From Deltaproteobacteria bacterium (GTDB lineage: Bacteria > Desulfobacterota > Desulfobulbia > Desulfobulbales > Desulfurivibrionaceae): DNA of 37,943 nt. The notes under the pieces are model-generated. The model did not search any database. It was not told the DNA's origin and saw only the letters and a program-made list of their open reading frames with translations. Both the position numbers and the translations under genes were made by a program. Every line of letters begins with the position of its first letter. Position 1 is the stretch's first letter. Positions 10,748 to 21,205 of the stretch are shown one piece after another. The stretch spans positions 1 through 37,943 of the forward strand of contig JAJZRJ010000023.1 in the NCBI GenBank assembly GCA_021802775.1, written 5' to 3'.

Positions 10748-11215
10748 ATGCACAAGAAGAACCATGACATGACTACCAAACCGTCCAAGAAAGCCTCTGC
10801 CGAGCAGCTCCTGTACGCCAACCTCCTGGAAAAGGGCATGTGTTTCGGCCTGGTGTCGATGATCATCACCTTTGCCCTCTATGTTTCCGGCATCATGCCG
10901 GCCGTGGTACCGCTGGGCGAGATTGCCAACTACTGGACCATGCCGGTCCATGAGTATCTGGAGGCGATCAACCGGAACTTCCTCCAGCAGGAGCATGCGC
11001 CGACTGGCTGGGCGTGGCTGCGCCTGCTCGGCAAGGGTGATTTCCTCAACTTCCTGCCGGTGGCCATCCTCTCCGGCGTCACCATCCTCTGCTGCGCCGC
11101 CATCGTCCCGGGTCTGTTCAAGCGCGGCGACAAGGCCGTGGGCCTGATGGCGCTGGCCACGGCGCTCATTCTCTTCCTCGCTGCCAGCGGCATTGTGGGT
11201 GGCGGCGCCCACTAA
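10748..11215 (+). CDS. Small membrane protein, probable TSUP partner (DUF1634-like)
   Basis: 155 residues with a polar Lys-rich N-terminus and three predicted membrane helices (about residues 32-55, 98-120 and 128-148). It directly follows the TSUP gene and shares its terminator, so it is probably an accessory subunit. DUF1634 proteins are small three-helix partners commonly found beside TSUP genes and this fits in size and place, but the match could not be tested. The start is uncertain: ATG 10748, or ATG 10769 (148 residues), which has AAGAAG upstream. Confidence 0.65.
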   Translation: MHKKNHDMTTKPSKKASAEQLLYANLLEKGMCFGLVSMIITFALYVSGIMPAVVPLGEIANYWTMPVHEYLEAINRNFLQQEHAPTGWAWLRLLGKGDFLNFLPVAILSGVTILCCAAIVPGLFKRGDKAVGLMALATALILFLAASGIVGGGAH

Positions 11216-11240
11216 GCGCCAAGTATCGGCATGAGTATCA

Positions 11241-11274
11241 AAGGCCGGCGGGGCAACCCGCCGGCCTTTTTTTT
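11241..11274 (+). terminator. Rho-independent terminator after the TSUP operon
   Basis: AAGGCCGGCGGG (11241-11252) pairs perfectly with CCCGCCGGCCTT (11257-11268) around a GCAA tetraloop, followed by a run of T to 11274. A 12-bp GC-rich stem with a stable GNRA loop and T-run is as strong as intrinsic terminators get. Confidence 0.96.
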
Positions 11275-11284
11275 CGGGAAATCC

Positions 11285-11313
11285 TTGACAGGAGCGGCCT
11301 GGCCCAGCACAAT
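11285..11313 (+). promoter_or_regulatory. Sigma-70 promoter of nhaA
   Basis: TTGACA (11285-11290), a 17-base spacer and CACAAT (11308-11313; 4 of 6). It lies right behind the preceding terminator and 21 bases before the nhaA ATG, leaving a short leader containing GGAGGAA. Confidence 0.75.
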
Positions 11314-11334
11314 TCGCCCGGAGGAACGCCCACC

Positions 11335-12483
11335 ATGAAGCGACATATCAGCCTGCTCCAGGAGTTCTCGGTCCCCCTCGTCTCGGGGGTCCTTGTTGCC
11401 CTGGCCTGGGCCAACCTGGCACCGGAAGGCTACCACCACTTCGTCCACGACCCGCTCTTGGGGCCGCTCAGCTTCCATTTCATCACCAACGATCTCTTCA
11501 TGGTGCTCTTCTTCGGCATCGCCGCCGTGGAGATCACCGAGAGCTGCCTGCCCGGCGGCGATCTCCATCCGCTGCGCAAGGCGATCAATCCGCTGCTCGC
11601 CACCCTGGGCGGGGTGGTGGGGCCGGTGCTGGTTTTCCTTGCTCTCAACACCATGATCGGCGGCCCCGAGCTCCTCCGGGGCTGGGGCATCCCGACCGCC
11701 ACCGACATCGCCCTGGCCTGGCTGGCCGCCGGCCTGGTCTTCGGCCGGAAGCATCCGGCCATCTCCTTTCTGCTGCTGTTGGCCATTGCCGACGACGCCA
11801 TCGGCCTCGTCATCATCGCTCTGTTCTATCCCGATCCGGCCCATCCGGTCGCCCCGGTCTGGCTCGTGCTCACCGGCCTCGGCATGGGGGTCGCCTATCT
11901 GCTGCGGCAGCGCAAGGTCAACAGCTACTGGCCCTATCTGGTGATCGGCGGGGGCCTTAGTTGGGCCGGATTGTTCAACGCCCATATCCACCCCGCCCTG
12001 GCCCTGGTCTTCGTGGTGCCCTTCCTGCCCCATCCGCCCAGGGAACACAAACACCTCTTCGAGGAAGATCCGCGCGATCTCACGCCGCTGGCCCGCTTTG
12101 AGCACGAGTGGAAGGTGGTGGTCGATTTCGGCCTCTTCATGTTCGGACTGGCCAACGCCGGGGTGGCGTTCGCTGCCATCGGCACCGCCACCTGGCTGGT
12201 CCTTATCGCGCTCGCGATCGGCAAAACCGGCGGCATCTTCGCCCTGGGCTGGCTGGGTACCAAACTGGGCTACCCGCTGCCGCACCGCATCCACAAGAAG
12301 GAGCTGGCGGTCATCGGCATGCTGGGCGGCATCGGCATGACCGTGGCCCTGTTCGTGGCCGGCGAGGCATACACCGACCCCGTGATGCAGGGCGCGGCCA
12401 AGATGGGGGCCTTGTTCAGTGCCGGCTGCGCGGTGGCCGCCCTGATCGCCAGCCGCTTGCTCAAGGTGCGCCGTCTCTCCTGA
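11335..12483 (+). CDS. nhaA: Na+/H+ antiporter NhaA
   Basis: Inner-membrane sodium/proton exchanger for Na+ and pH homeostasis. 382 residues, close to E. coli NhaA (388), with about 12 hydrophobic segments. The essential acidic residues are there: Asp124 in PTATDIALAW (E. coli Asp133) and the pair Asp153-Asp154 in IADDAIGL (E. coli Asp163-Asp164, in IIDD). A conserved Lys is seen in IGKTGGIF near residue 302. The cytoplasmic loop at ~230-250 is longer and charged (EHKHLFEEDPRD), and the overall sequence is a divergent branch of the family. ATG 11335 is preceded by GGAGGAA. It is monocistronic by its own promoter and the terminator before it. Confidence 0.92.
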   Translation: MKRHISLLQEFSVPLVSGVLVALAWANLAPEGYHHFVHDPLLGPLSFHFITNDLFMVLFFGIAAVEITESCLPGGDLHPLRKAINPLLATLGGVVGPVLVFLALNTMIGGPELLRGWGIPTATDIALAWLAAGLVFGRKHPAISFLLLLAIADDAIGLVIIALFYPDPAHPVAPVWLVLTGLGMGVAYLLRQRKVNSYWPYLVIGGGLSWAGLFNAHIHPALALVFVVPFLPHPPREHKHLFEEDPRDLTPLARFEHEWKVVVDFGLFMFGLANAGVAFAAIGTATWLVLIALAIGKTGGIFALGWLGTKLGYPLPHRIHKKELAVIGMLGGIGMTVALFVAGEAYTDPVMQGAAKMGALFSAGCAVAALIASRLLKVRRLS

Positions 12484-12614
12484 GCGCCCCCTGCCTGGCA
12501 ACGAGACACTGCCGGCCAGCGTGGATTTCTCTTGCCGCGGCAGGGCCGATATGGCACAAAGCATCGTGACAAGGGGAAGGTGATCGTTTTTTTGTCATGC
12601 TTACAGGGGAAAAC

Positions 12615-13070
12615 ATGCACGTCTTCATCCGGTCTCACCGCCGCCGGCAGGCTCGTGCCCGCCGCGCCGCGGAACACGGTTTTTCATTCATCGAACTGCT
12701 GGTGGTCATGATCATCCTGGGGCTCATCGCCTCGCTGGTCGGCCCCCGTCTCTTCGGCAAACTCGGCGGCGCCCGCCAGGATACCGCCAAGACCCAGATC
12801 GAGATGCTCATGGCCGCGCTCGACGCCTACCGCCTCGACACCGGCCGCTACCCCGGCGAGCAGGAGGGGTTGGGCGCCCTGATGCAGAACCCCGGCGTCA
12901 AGAAATGGGACGGCCCCTACCTCAAAAAAGAGGTGCCCATCGACCCCTGGGGCTACCCCTACCACTACCAGAACCCCGGCCAGCACGGCGAGATTGACCT
13001 CTTCTCCTATGGCGCCGACAACAAACCCGGCGGCGAAAAGGAAGACGCCGACGTCGGCAGCTGGCAGTAA
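12615..13070 (+). CDS. gspG: Type II secretion major pseudopilin GspG, orphan
   Basis: Major subunit of the T2SS pseudopilus. A basic leader peptide ends at Gly22; prepilin peptidase would cut before Phe23 in GFSFIELLVVMIILGLIA, and the essential Glu (+5) is present. The mature globular part shows the GspG features LDAYRLDTGRYPGEQEGL, GPYLKKEVPIDPWG and the calcium loop YGADNKPGGEKEDADVGSW. 151 residues, normal size. ATG 12615 is chosen over ATG 12597 because AGGGG sits 6 bases upstream. No other gsp genes are nearby: flanked by nhaA and a repeat element, so it is an isolated copy either serving a T2SS elsewhere or specialised. Confidence 0.93.
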   Translation: MHVFIRSHRRRQARARRAAEHGFSFIELLVVMIILGLIASLVGPRLFGKLGGARQDTAKTQIEMLMAALDAYRLDTGRYPGEQEGLGALMQNPGVKKWDGPYLKKEVPIDPWGYPYHYQNPGQHGEIDLFSYGADNKPGGEKEDADVGSWQ

Positions 13071-13086
13071 GCCCGCGGCATGAGCC

Positions 13087-13206
13087 ATGCTGTCTTGGTG
13101 GGGGATATTATTCCGCTTCGATCGGTACATCCGGCAGTTCCGGGAGAAGATGAACGAACTGCGCCAGGAGGTTGCCGGCAAGAAGGCAAAGAATCTGAAT
13201 CCGTGA
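13087..13206 (+). CDS. Possible 39-residue small protein
   Basis: Reads MLSWWGILFRF, then a strongly amphipathic basic stretch (RYIRQFREKMNELRQEV) and ends KKAKNLNP. The composition (Trp-rich hydrophobic start, helical Arg/Glu middle) looks protein-like and not like a shadow of another gene, as no other gene occupies this stretch. There is no Shine-Dalgarno before ATG 13087, and its last four codons and stop lie inside the terminal repeat of the neighbouring element. It may be the stump of a longer gene cut by that element, or a chance ORF. Confidence 0.3.
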   Translation: MLSWWGILFRFDRYIRQFREKMNELRQEVAGKKAKNLNP

Positions 13207-13411
13207 GCGTTCGAGAACGGTGCAGAGGCAAGGCGGCGACGATGTTGATGATACACCTGGTATATCAACGAGTCGCCAACGCAGCAGGTGCGCCGTTATC
13301 GGTCGCCCCGCAGGGCGGCGAGGTGAGCCCGGACAAAGCGGTGGCATTGACATTGAACAGCGGCAACAGCCAGATATCACCTGAACAAGCGCGAAGCCGT
13401 CACGGATTCAG
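13195..13411. repeat. MITE-like element with terminal inverted repeats and a giant internal palindrome
   Basis: CTGAATCCGTGA (13195-13206) and TCACGGATTCAG (13400-13411) are perfect 12-base inverted repeats 193 bases apart. Inside, 13207-13306 folds on itself: from the centre ATAC-acctg-GTAT the arms pair outward through TTGAT/ATCAA, GGCGAC-type/GTCGCC, GGTGCA/TGCGCC, CAA/TTG and GCG/CGC, about 30 pairs with small bulges. A second, smaller inverted repeat, AGGTGA (13321-13326) and TCACCT (13377-13382), fills the right part. No transposase frame is present. This is what a non-autonomous mobile element or a REP/BIME-type repeat looks like, placed between convergent genes where such elements collect. 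Copy number cannot be seen from one window; no clear target-site duplication was found. Confidence 0.6.
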
Positions 13412-13433
13412 GAAGAAGCCATAGCCATCGGGG

Positions 13434-14387
13434 TTATGGCTTGGCCACCTCGGTGCCGGCGAGAAGGTCTGCAACCTTGCGTTCGGTAATGGGCGCCAGC
13501 ACCCCGCCGCCACCCTTGACATAGAAGGGCGAGGCAGAAGATTTCATCACATAGCTGCCGCCCAGTTGCTCGGCGGTATCACCTTTGGCGCCGACCGTAA
13601 GCGTCACGGTCCCGGCCCTGGTGGTAAGGGTGAGGGTGGCAACCGGCTTGTCCAGGCCATATTCCTTTTTCGCCTCCTGACCCAGATAGTCAACAAGCGC
13701 CACCCGGCTCACCGCCGCGACGAACTCCTGCACCTTGGCCGCATCCAACGTCTGGCCAGCCCCAGCCTCGGCCAGCTGCCACTCTTTATCACCCTTGACC
13801 AGCCGGATGGTTCCAGTCCGGTTGACCAGGCTGATCTCCCGCAACTCCTCGGGCGGCACGGCGACATATTCGCGCTGCCACCAGAACTTCTCGTCCGCCG
13901 GCAGCTGCCAGCCCGCCAGCTCGTTGACCAGGTAAACCCGGTCGTCACCCTCGGCCCGCACATGGGCGGTGGTGTGGTTGGGCGAGGAGCCGAGATAGAG
14001 GATGCGCTCGCCGCCGTCCGTAAGCGTCAGCGTCACCTTCTGGCCGAACTTGGTCCCGACCTGGAAACGGTTATGCGCCTCCTTGGTCTGGGCCACCAGC
14101 CGGTCGGACCGCAGGCCGGTGAGCCGGGTCAGCAGGTTTTCGATCTTGTCGCGGTCCGCCGGATACTGCGCCGGCGCATCGACGATCCAGCCCTTATCCC
14201 GGCGCTTGATCGTGACGGTGCGACCGTCCAGGGTGGCCACGGTGAGGCGGGCCACCGCCTCGGGCTTCAGGCCCGCGAAGAAGACCCTGGCCGGACCGCC
14301 CTGCGGCCGCGGCATGTACACAACGCCGATCAATACCACCTGGAGGCACAAAAGGCCCAGCAGGACCAGATTCCGTTTTGTCAGCAT
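13434..14387 (-). CDS. DUF4340-domain protein of the Gld-type ABC system
   Basis: 317 residues: a short basic start (MLTKR), one membrane helix (about residues 6-25), then a long periplasmic part built of repeated beta segments (VTIKRRDKGWIVDAP..., ADRDKIENLLTRLTGLRSDRLV, then a second unit TIRLVKGDKEWQLAEAG...DAAKVQEFVAAVS). That repeat and its position behind a GldG-type gene define DUF4340. ATG 14387 has GAGGTGA 5 bases upstream and follows the fusion gene by 10 bases; an upstream ATG at 14417 would overlap it. The molecular role is not known; it is predicted to act with the adjacent ABC transporter at the outer face of the inner membrane. Confidence 0.85.
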   Translation of the reverse strand: MLTKRNLVLLGLLCLQVVLIGVVYMPRPQGGPARVFFAGLKPEAVARLTVATLDGRTVTIKRRDKGWIVDAPAQYPADRDKIENLLTRLTGLRSDRLVAQTKEAHNRFQVGTKFGQKVTLTLTDGGERILYLGSSPNHTTAHVRAEGDDRVYLVNELAGWQLPADEKFWWQREYVAVPPEELREISLVNRTGTIRLVKGDKEWQLAEAGAGQTLDAAKVQEFVAAVSRVALVDYLGQEAKKEYGLDKPVATLTLTTRAGTVTLTVGAKGDTAEQLGGSYVMKSSASPFYVKGGGGVLAPITERKVADLLAGTEVAKP

Positions 14388-14397
14388 GGGTGTCACC

Positions 14398-17267
14398 TCA
14401 GGAAACCACGTCATCAAGTTGCAGCGGCTGCTCCCGCTGGCGGCGGCGGTAGCCGTACCAGCTCACGCCGATGAGCGCTGCCAGCGCCAGGCCATAGTTG
14501 AGCCATTCCCAGAATGCCTGCTCCCGGCGCGACATCGGGTAGAGGAGCCGGGTGTGGGAGCCGCGGGAGCGGATGGCCAGCAGGGCCTCGTCCTCCACCG
14601 ACCAGTCCACGATGTTCTGCACCAGGGCCAGGCTGTTCATGAAGCGCTCCTGGCCAGTGGCCTGGGCCATGGAGATAACCGCATCGCTGACAAACTCGGA
14701 GGAGCCTACCACCACCAGCCGCGCGCTGGCGGCGGAAGAGGCGGCCACCGGCGCCAGGGCCACCGGCTCGCTTGTCCCCGCCTTGGCAGGATCTGCTTTC
14801 AGCGGCTGACCCTGACGCGGATCGGGCCGGTCGGCAAAGTAGCTCGGGAAGGTGCCGGTGAGGGAGACCGCCAGGGTCCGCTTCTGGAGATCGTCACCTA
14901 CCGGGAAGCCGTATTGCGGATAGCGCCGGAAATCGGGCTGGATGCTCGTATCGCGGTAGAGCCAGGCCGAAGGGCTTGATTCCAGCAGCGTTACCACCTT
15001 GCGGTCAGCCAGCTTCTCCTTGACCAGCGCCAGCGGCGACGGCCAGTTCAGGGTGACGGCCGGCAGATTGGCCACAATCGGGCTCTGGCGACTCATGCCG
15101 GCGGCGCGCACATCGACGAAGAAGGGATAGGCGATGTGCTTGAGCTCCTGCACCGTCACCCCGCCGATGTCGCGGTTGACCGGCACCGGGAAGGGTTCGT
15201 TCTGTTTGTCCATGACCAGGGTCTGGTCGATGGCCACCCCGTAGTGGGCCAGCATCTCATGCAACCCGCCCTGCACCGGCTTGAGGGCCAGGTTCTGGGC
15301 GCCGGGCGGCAGGTCGAGCTGATAGGAACCGCCGAGCACCACCACGCTGCCGCCCCGCATGAGGAACTGGTCCACGGCAAAGCGCTCCAGTTCGCTCATC
15401 TGCTGGGGAGCCACCAGCAGCAGCACATCGACCTCGCCGCCCACCTGGCCGCTCATGAGGTTGACTGGCTCGATGTTGTAATTCTCCCGCAGCACCTGCT
15501 GGAACATCTGATACTGCTGGCGCGGCTGGCCGAGACCACCGAACTCGGGCCGCGGGGTCCAGATGCCCACGGTCTTGAGGAAGCCCGAGGCGGTGCGCTT
15601 GATCGCGGCCTCGATCTCCTGGCGGACGGCCACGGCATTCATATCCGCCGCCAGCGGGATCGCCTCCGCCTTGTCGCCCACCTTGAGCAGCAGGGCAAGG
15701 TAAAATGTCTGTTCCGAAAGAAGCGAGGCGCGCAGGGGCTTGACCCCGAACTGCTGGCTCACCCCCTCGCGGCTGATGCCGGCCGCCCGGTCATCGGGGT
15801 CGATCCACACCAGCTTCAACTTGCCACCCGCCTCCTTGGCCAGCCCCTCGGCCGCCTCGCGGATCTGTTCCGGCAGGCCGGCCACTGCCTTGGGCAGGGT
15901 GGCCGGGGTGACAATGGCGGTGAGGGTCATCGGCTTGCCGGTGCGGGCAAAGACGGTGTCGATGCCCTGGAAGCCGTGGACCACCTTCTTCACCGTGCGG
16001 GTCAGGTCATATTCCAGGTTGCGCAGCCCCACCTCCATCTGGCCGTCGGGCCGGGGCTTGACCTCGATGAGGTCGTCGAAGCCGAGGGTGACAAACTGGT
16101 CGCCGTACTTGACCAGGATGTTGAAATAGGAATTGACCACCGCCGCCTCATAGCGGCCCGCCACCTGGAAGGGCACCGGCTTGATGTTGTAGAGCTGGTT
16201 GGCCTCGCTCTCGGCCGCCTCGTCGTTGCGGGGATCGACAAAGCTCACCTGCACCTTGCCGCGGCCCGCCACGGCGTACTCCTTGAGCACGTCGCGGATC
16301 TGCGGCACCAGCGGAGCGAGGAGCGGATGGGTCTTTTCGCTGAAGTAGCCGCGCACGATGAGCGGCTCCTGGAGTTCGCCGAGCAGCTGGCGGGTGACCG
16401 GCGAGATGGAGAACTTGCGGTCGGCAGTAAGGTCGAGCCGCAGGGTGTGCACCGTATTGAGCCAGAGGTTGGCGGCCAGCAGGTTGGCGCCGACCAGCAG
16501 CAAAGCGAGTTTCACCTGGCGGCGGTGGCCGGCCGTGGCCACGCCCTTGCTCCAGCGCTGGCTTTCCAGCGACACCGTATTGAGCCAGAGGAAGAAGAAG
16601 GTGAGGGAGCCGTAATAGACCAGATCGCGCAGGTCGATGACTCCGCGCTCGATATTCTCGAAGCGGCTGCCGGTGCCTAAGTTACGCAGCACCTCGCCGG
16701 CCTGGTTGCCGAAGAAGGTGGTCAGCCCGGCCGAGCCGAGCAGGTAACAAAAACCGCAGGCCAGCACGGTGATGAGCAGGGCCACGATCTGGTTGTCGGT
16801 GCGGGAGGAGACAAAGAGGCCGATGGCGATGTAGGCCGCGGCCATGAACAGCACGCCGAGATAGCCGCCGACCACCGGCCCCCAGTCGAGGTTGCCCATG
16901 AAGGAAACGGTGAGCGGCAGCCCCAGGGTAAAGGCCAGGGCCAGGCCGATCAGGGCGAGCACCGCCAGGAACTTGCCGGCCACCAGGTGACCGAGGCGCA
17001 CCGGCAGGGTGAGCAGCACCTCCAGCGTGCCCATGCGCTGCTCCTCGCTCCACTGCCGCATGGTCAGCGCCGCGGAGAGGAAGATCATCAGGAGCGGCAT
17101 CCAGCGGAAGAGCGGCCGGATGTCCGCCAGATTACGGGCAAAAAAGGTTTCGAGCCAGAAAAAGGAGTAGAGGGCGGCAAGCAGAAAGGCGCCGATGAAG
17201 ATCGGTGCCATGGGCGAGCCGAAGTAGGCCTTGAGTTCTTTTTTGGCAACGGCCAGCGACTGATGCA

Positions 17268-17268
<1 letters not shown>
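14398..17268 (-). CDS. ABC-2 permease (GldF-like) fused to GldG-like auxiliary protein
   Basis: 956 residues. Residues 1-~240 form an ABC-2 type permease with about six helices (KKELKAYFGSPMAPIFIGAF at the start, MRQWSEEQRMGTLEVLLTLPV after helix 2, typical of this family). A seventh helix (~250-275, LALLLVGANLLAANLWLN) leads into a ~640-residue periplasmic GldG-like region (Gld ABC uncharacterised domain; DLTADRKFSISP at its start is a hallmark), and a final helix at ~925-945 with a basic cytoplasmic tail. In most genomes these are two genes. Its ATG overlaps the ATPase stop (TGATG), indicating translational coupling. The substrate is unknown; in Bacteroidetes the Gld homologues are needed for gliding, but nothing else here points to gliding. 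Confidence 0.88.
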
Positions 17269-18206
<938 letters not shown>

Positions 18207-18250
18207 GGTCACATCCGTTAAGGGGAAAAGGGGAGCCGCACCGGCCGCAA

Positions 18251-20137
<1,887 letters not shown>

Positions 20138-20187
20138 GGAAAAACTCCTTCGTCACTATATTAATGATGATCGTGATGGGGGTGGTT

Positions 20188-20201
20188 GCCCAATTTTGGG
20201 C
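20188..20201. promoter_or_regulatory. Palindrome upstream of htpG
   Basis: GCCCAATTTTGGGC: 6-base arms around TT, 50 bases before the htpG start and between divergent genes. It is not the CIRCE element and no heat-shock -35/-10 pair could be placed with confidence, although CCCCCATCA on the minus strand (20173-20181) resembles a sigma-32 -10. Possible operator only. Confidence 0.3.
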
Positions 20202-20258
20202 GAAAAGGTAAGCATCCCCCGCCGCCTGTCAACCCGGCTGGGCACCCCCTTCTTGCTG

Positions 20259-20287
20259 TTTACATTGCCCCCCGGTTATGGGATAAT
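20259..20287 (+). promoter_or_regulatory. Sigma-70 promoter of the HDOD gene
   Basis: TTTACA (20259-20264; 5 of 6), a 17-base spacer and GATAAT (20282-20287; 5 of 6). It stands 37 bases before the GTG start at 20325. One of the best promoter matches in the window, and it supports the downstream start rather than the long upstream reading frame. Confidence 0.8.
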
Positions 20288-20324
20288 CTGGCGAAATACG
20301 CCAGGCACCAGGGAAAGCGCGGTC

Positions 20325-21182
20325 GTGAACGTCGAACAGGAATACATCAAGGACATCGAAAAACTGGCGCCCTGCCCGGAGGTGGCGCTGGACGTGCTGG
20401 CCATCGCCCACGAACACGACTGCTCCATCTCGGTGCTCGCCGACAAGATCGAACGCGACCCGAGCCTCACCGCCAACATGCTGCAGATGGCCAACTCGGC
20501 CTACTTCGGCCACATGAAAAAAATCTCCTCGGTGAACGACATCATCGTCCGCCTCGGGATCGAGAGCGTCAAGATCATCGCCATCACCAGCGCCTCGGTG
20601 GGGCTGCTCAAATCGGCGCAGGCGGCGTATGCCCTCTCAAGCGGCCAGCTCTGGCAGCACTCCTATGCCACCGCCGTCCTGGCCTCCATTATCGGCCGCT
20701 ATGCCAAGGTCAAAGACAGCCCGAGCCTGTATACCGCGGCGCTGCTCCACGATCTCGGCAAGCTGGTGTTGAACCGCCCGTTGCAACTCGAAAGTTACAA
20801 CCACCCGGAAATCCCGGCCGAAACCCCGCTGCTCACCAAGGAGCTGCTGCTGCTGCACACCGATCATGCCCGGGTGGGCATGGCGCTGCTGGAAAAATGG
20901 GGGTTGCCGGAGTCGATTTCGGTGCCGGTGGGCATGCACCACACCCTGGACCAGCCGCAGGCCCAGCGGGTGAACGCCAAGATCGTGCGCCTGGCCAACG
21001 CCCTTACCCACATCACCACCATCGACGAAGGAGCGGAGGGCGAATTCTTTTTTGACGTGCTGATGTATGAGGAACAAAAGGGCGATCTTCCCCGGGTGCC
21101 GCATTTCGAGGAAAACATGCGGAACATCATCGAGGAGTTCGTGGAAAAATATCAGGAAACCGTGACGCTCTACGTGCTGTAA
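20325..21182 (+). CDS. HDOD-domain signalling protein
   Basis: 285 residues. The HDOD domain (about 15-215) begins APCPEVALDVLAIAHEHDCS and contains DPSLTANMLQMANSAYFG and VNDIIVRLGIESVK, typical of the family. An intact HD pair is kept in ALLHDLGKLVL (many HDOD proteins lose it), and HTDHARVGMALLEKWGLP and GMHH follow. HDOD proteins are regulatory partners in bacterial signalling and motility; enzyme activity is usually unproven. The GTG start is chosen because the reading frame continues upstream into the htpG region but the promoter lies at 20259-20287; AGGGA is the only ribosome site. It converges, 23 bases apart, on the CheW-fusion gene, suggesting a shared signalling theme. Confidence 0.87.
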   Translation: MNVEQEYIKDIEKLAPCPEVALDVLAIAHEHDCSISVLADKIERDPSLTANMLQMANSAYFGHMKKISSVNDIIVRLGIESVKIIAITSASVGLLKSAQAAYALSSGQLWQHSYATAVLASIIGRYAKVKDSPSLYTAALLHDLGKLVLNRPLQLESYNHPEIPAETPLLTKELLLLHTDHARVGMALLEKWGLPESISVPVGMHHTLDQPQAQRVNAKIVRLANALTHITTIDEGAEGEFFFDVLMYEEQKGDLPRVPHFEENMRNIIEEFVEKYQETVTLYVL

Positions 21183-21205
21183 CCAGCCGACGCGCCATGG
21201 CCGCT

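Larger units (their letters stand above)
13071..13433. other. 363-base gap between convergent gspG and DUF4340 gene
   Basis: Contains a possible 39-codon ORF (13087-13206) and a repeat-like element (13195-13411), listed separately, and a short hairpin (AGCCATA 13417-13423 with TATGGCT 13435-13441) over the DUF4340 stop. Confidence 0.7.

Noticed and set aside
9785-11212. Minus-strand ORF of 475 codons opposite the TSUP genes
   Set aside because: His/Gly/Glu-rich shadow; the TSUP motifs and terminator are on the plus strand.
15136-16680. Long plus-strand ORF (514 codons) opposite the ABC fusion gene
   Set aside because: Composition is the His/Gly/Leu-rich pattern of an antisense shadow of a GC-rich gene; no domain, and the minus strand has clear ABC/GldG motifs.
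20138-20324. CIRCE (HrcA) element for htpG
   Set aside because: No TTAGCACTC-N9-GAGTGCTAA-like repeat; the palindrome at 20188-20201 is different.
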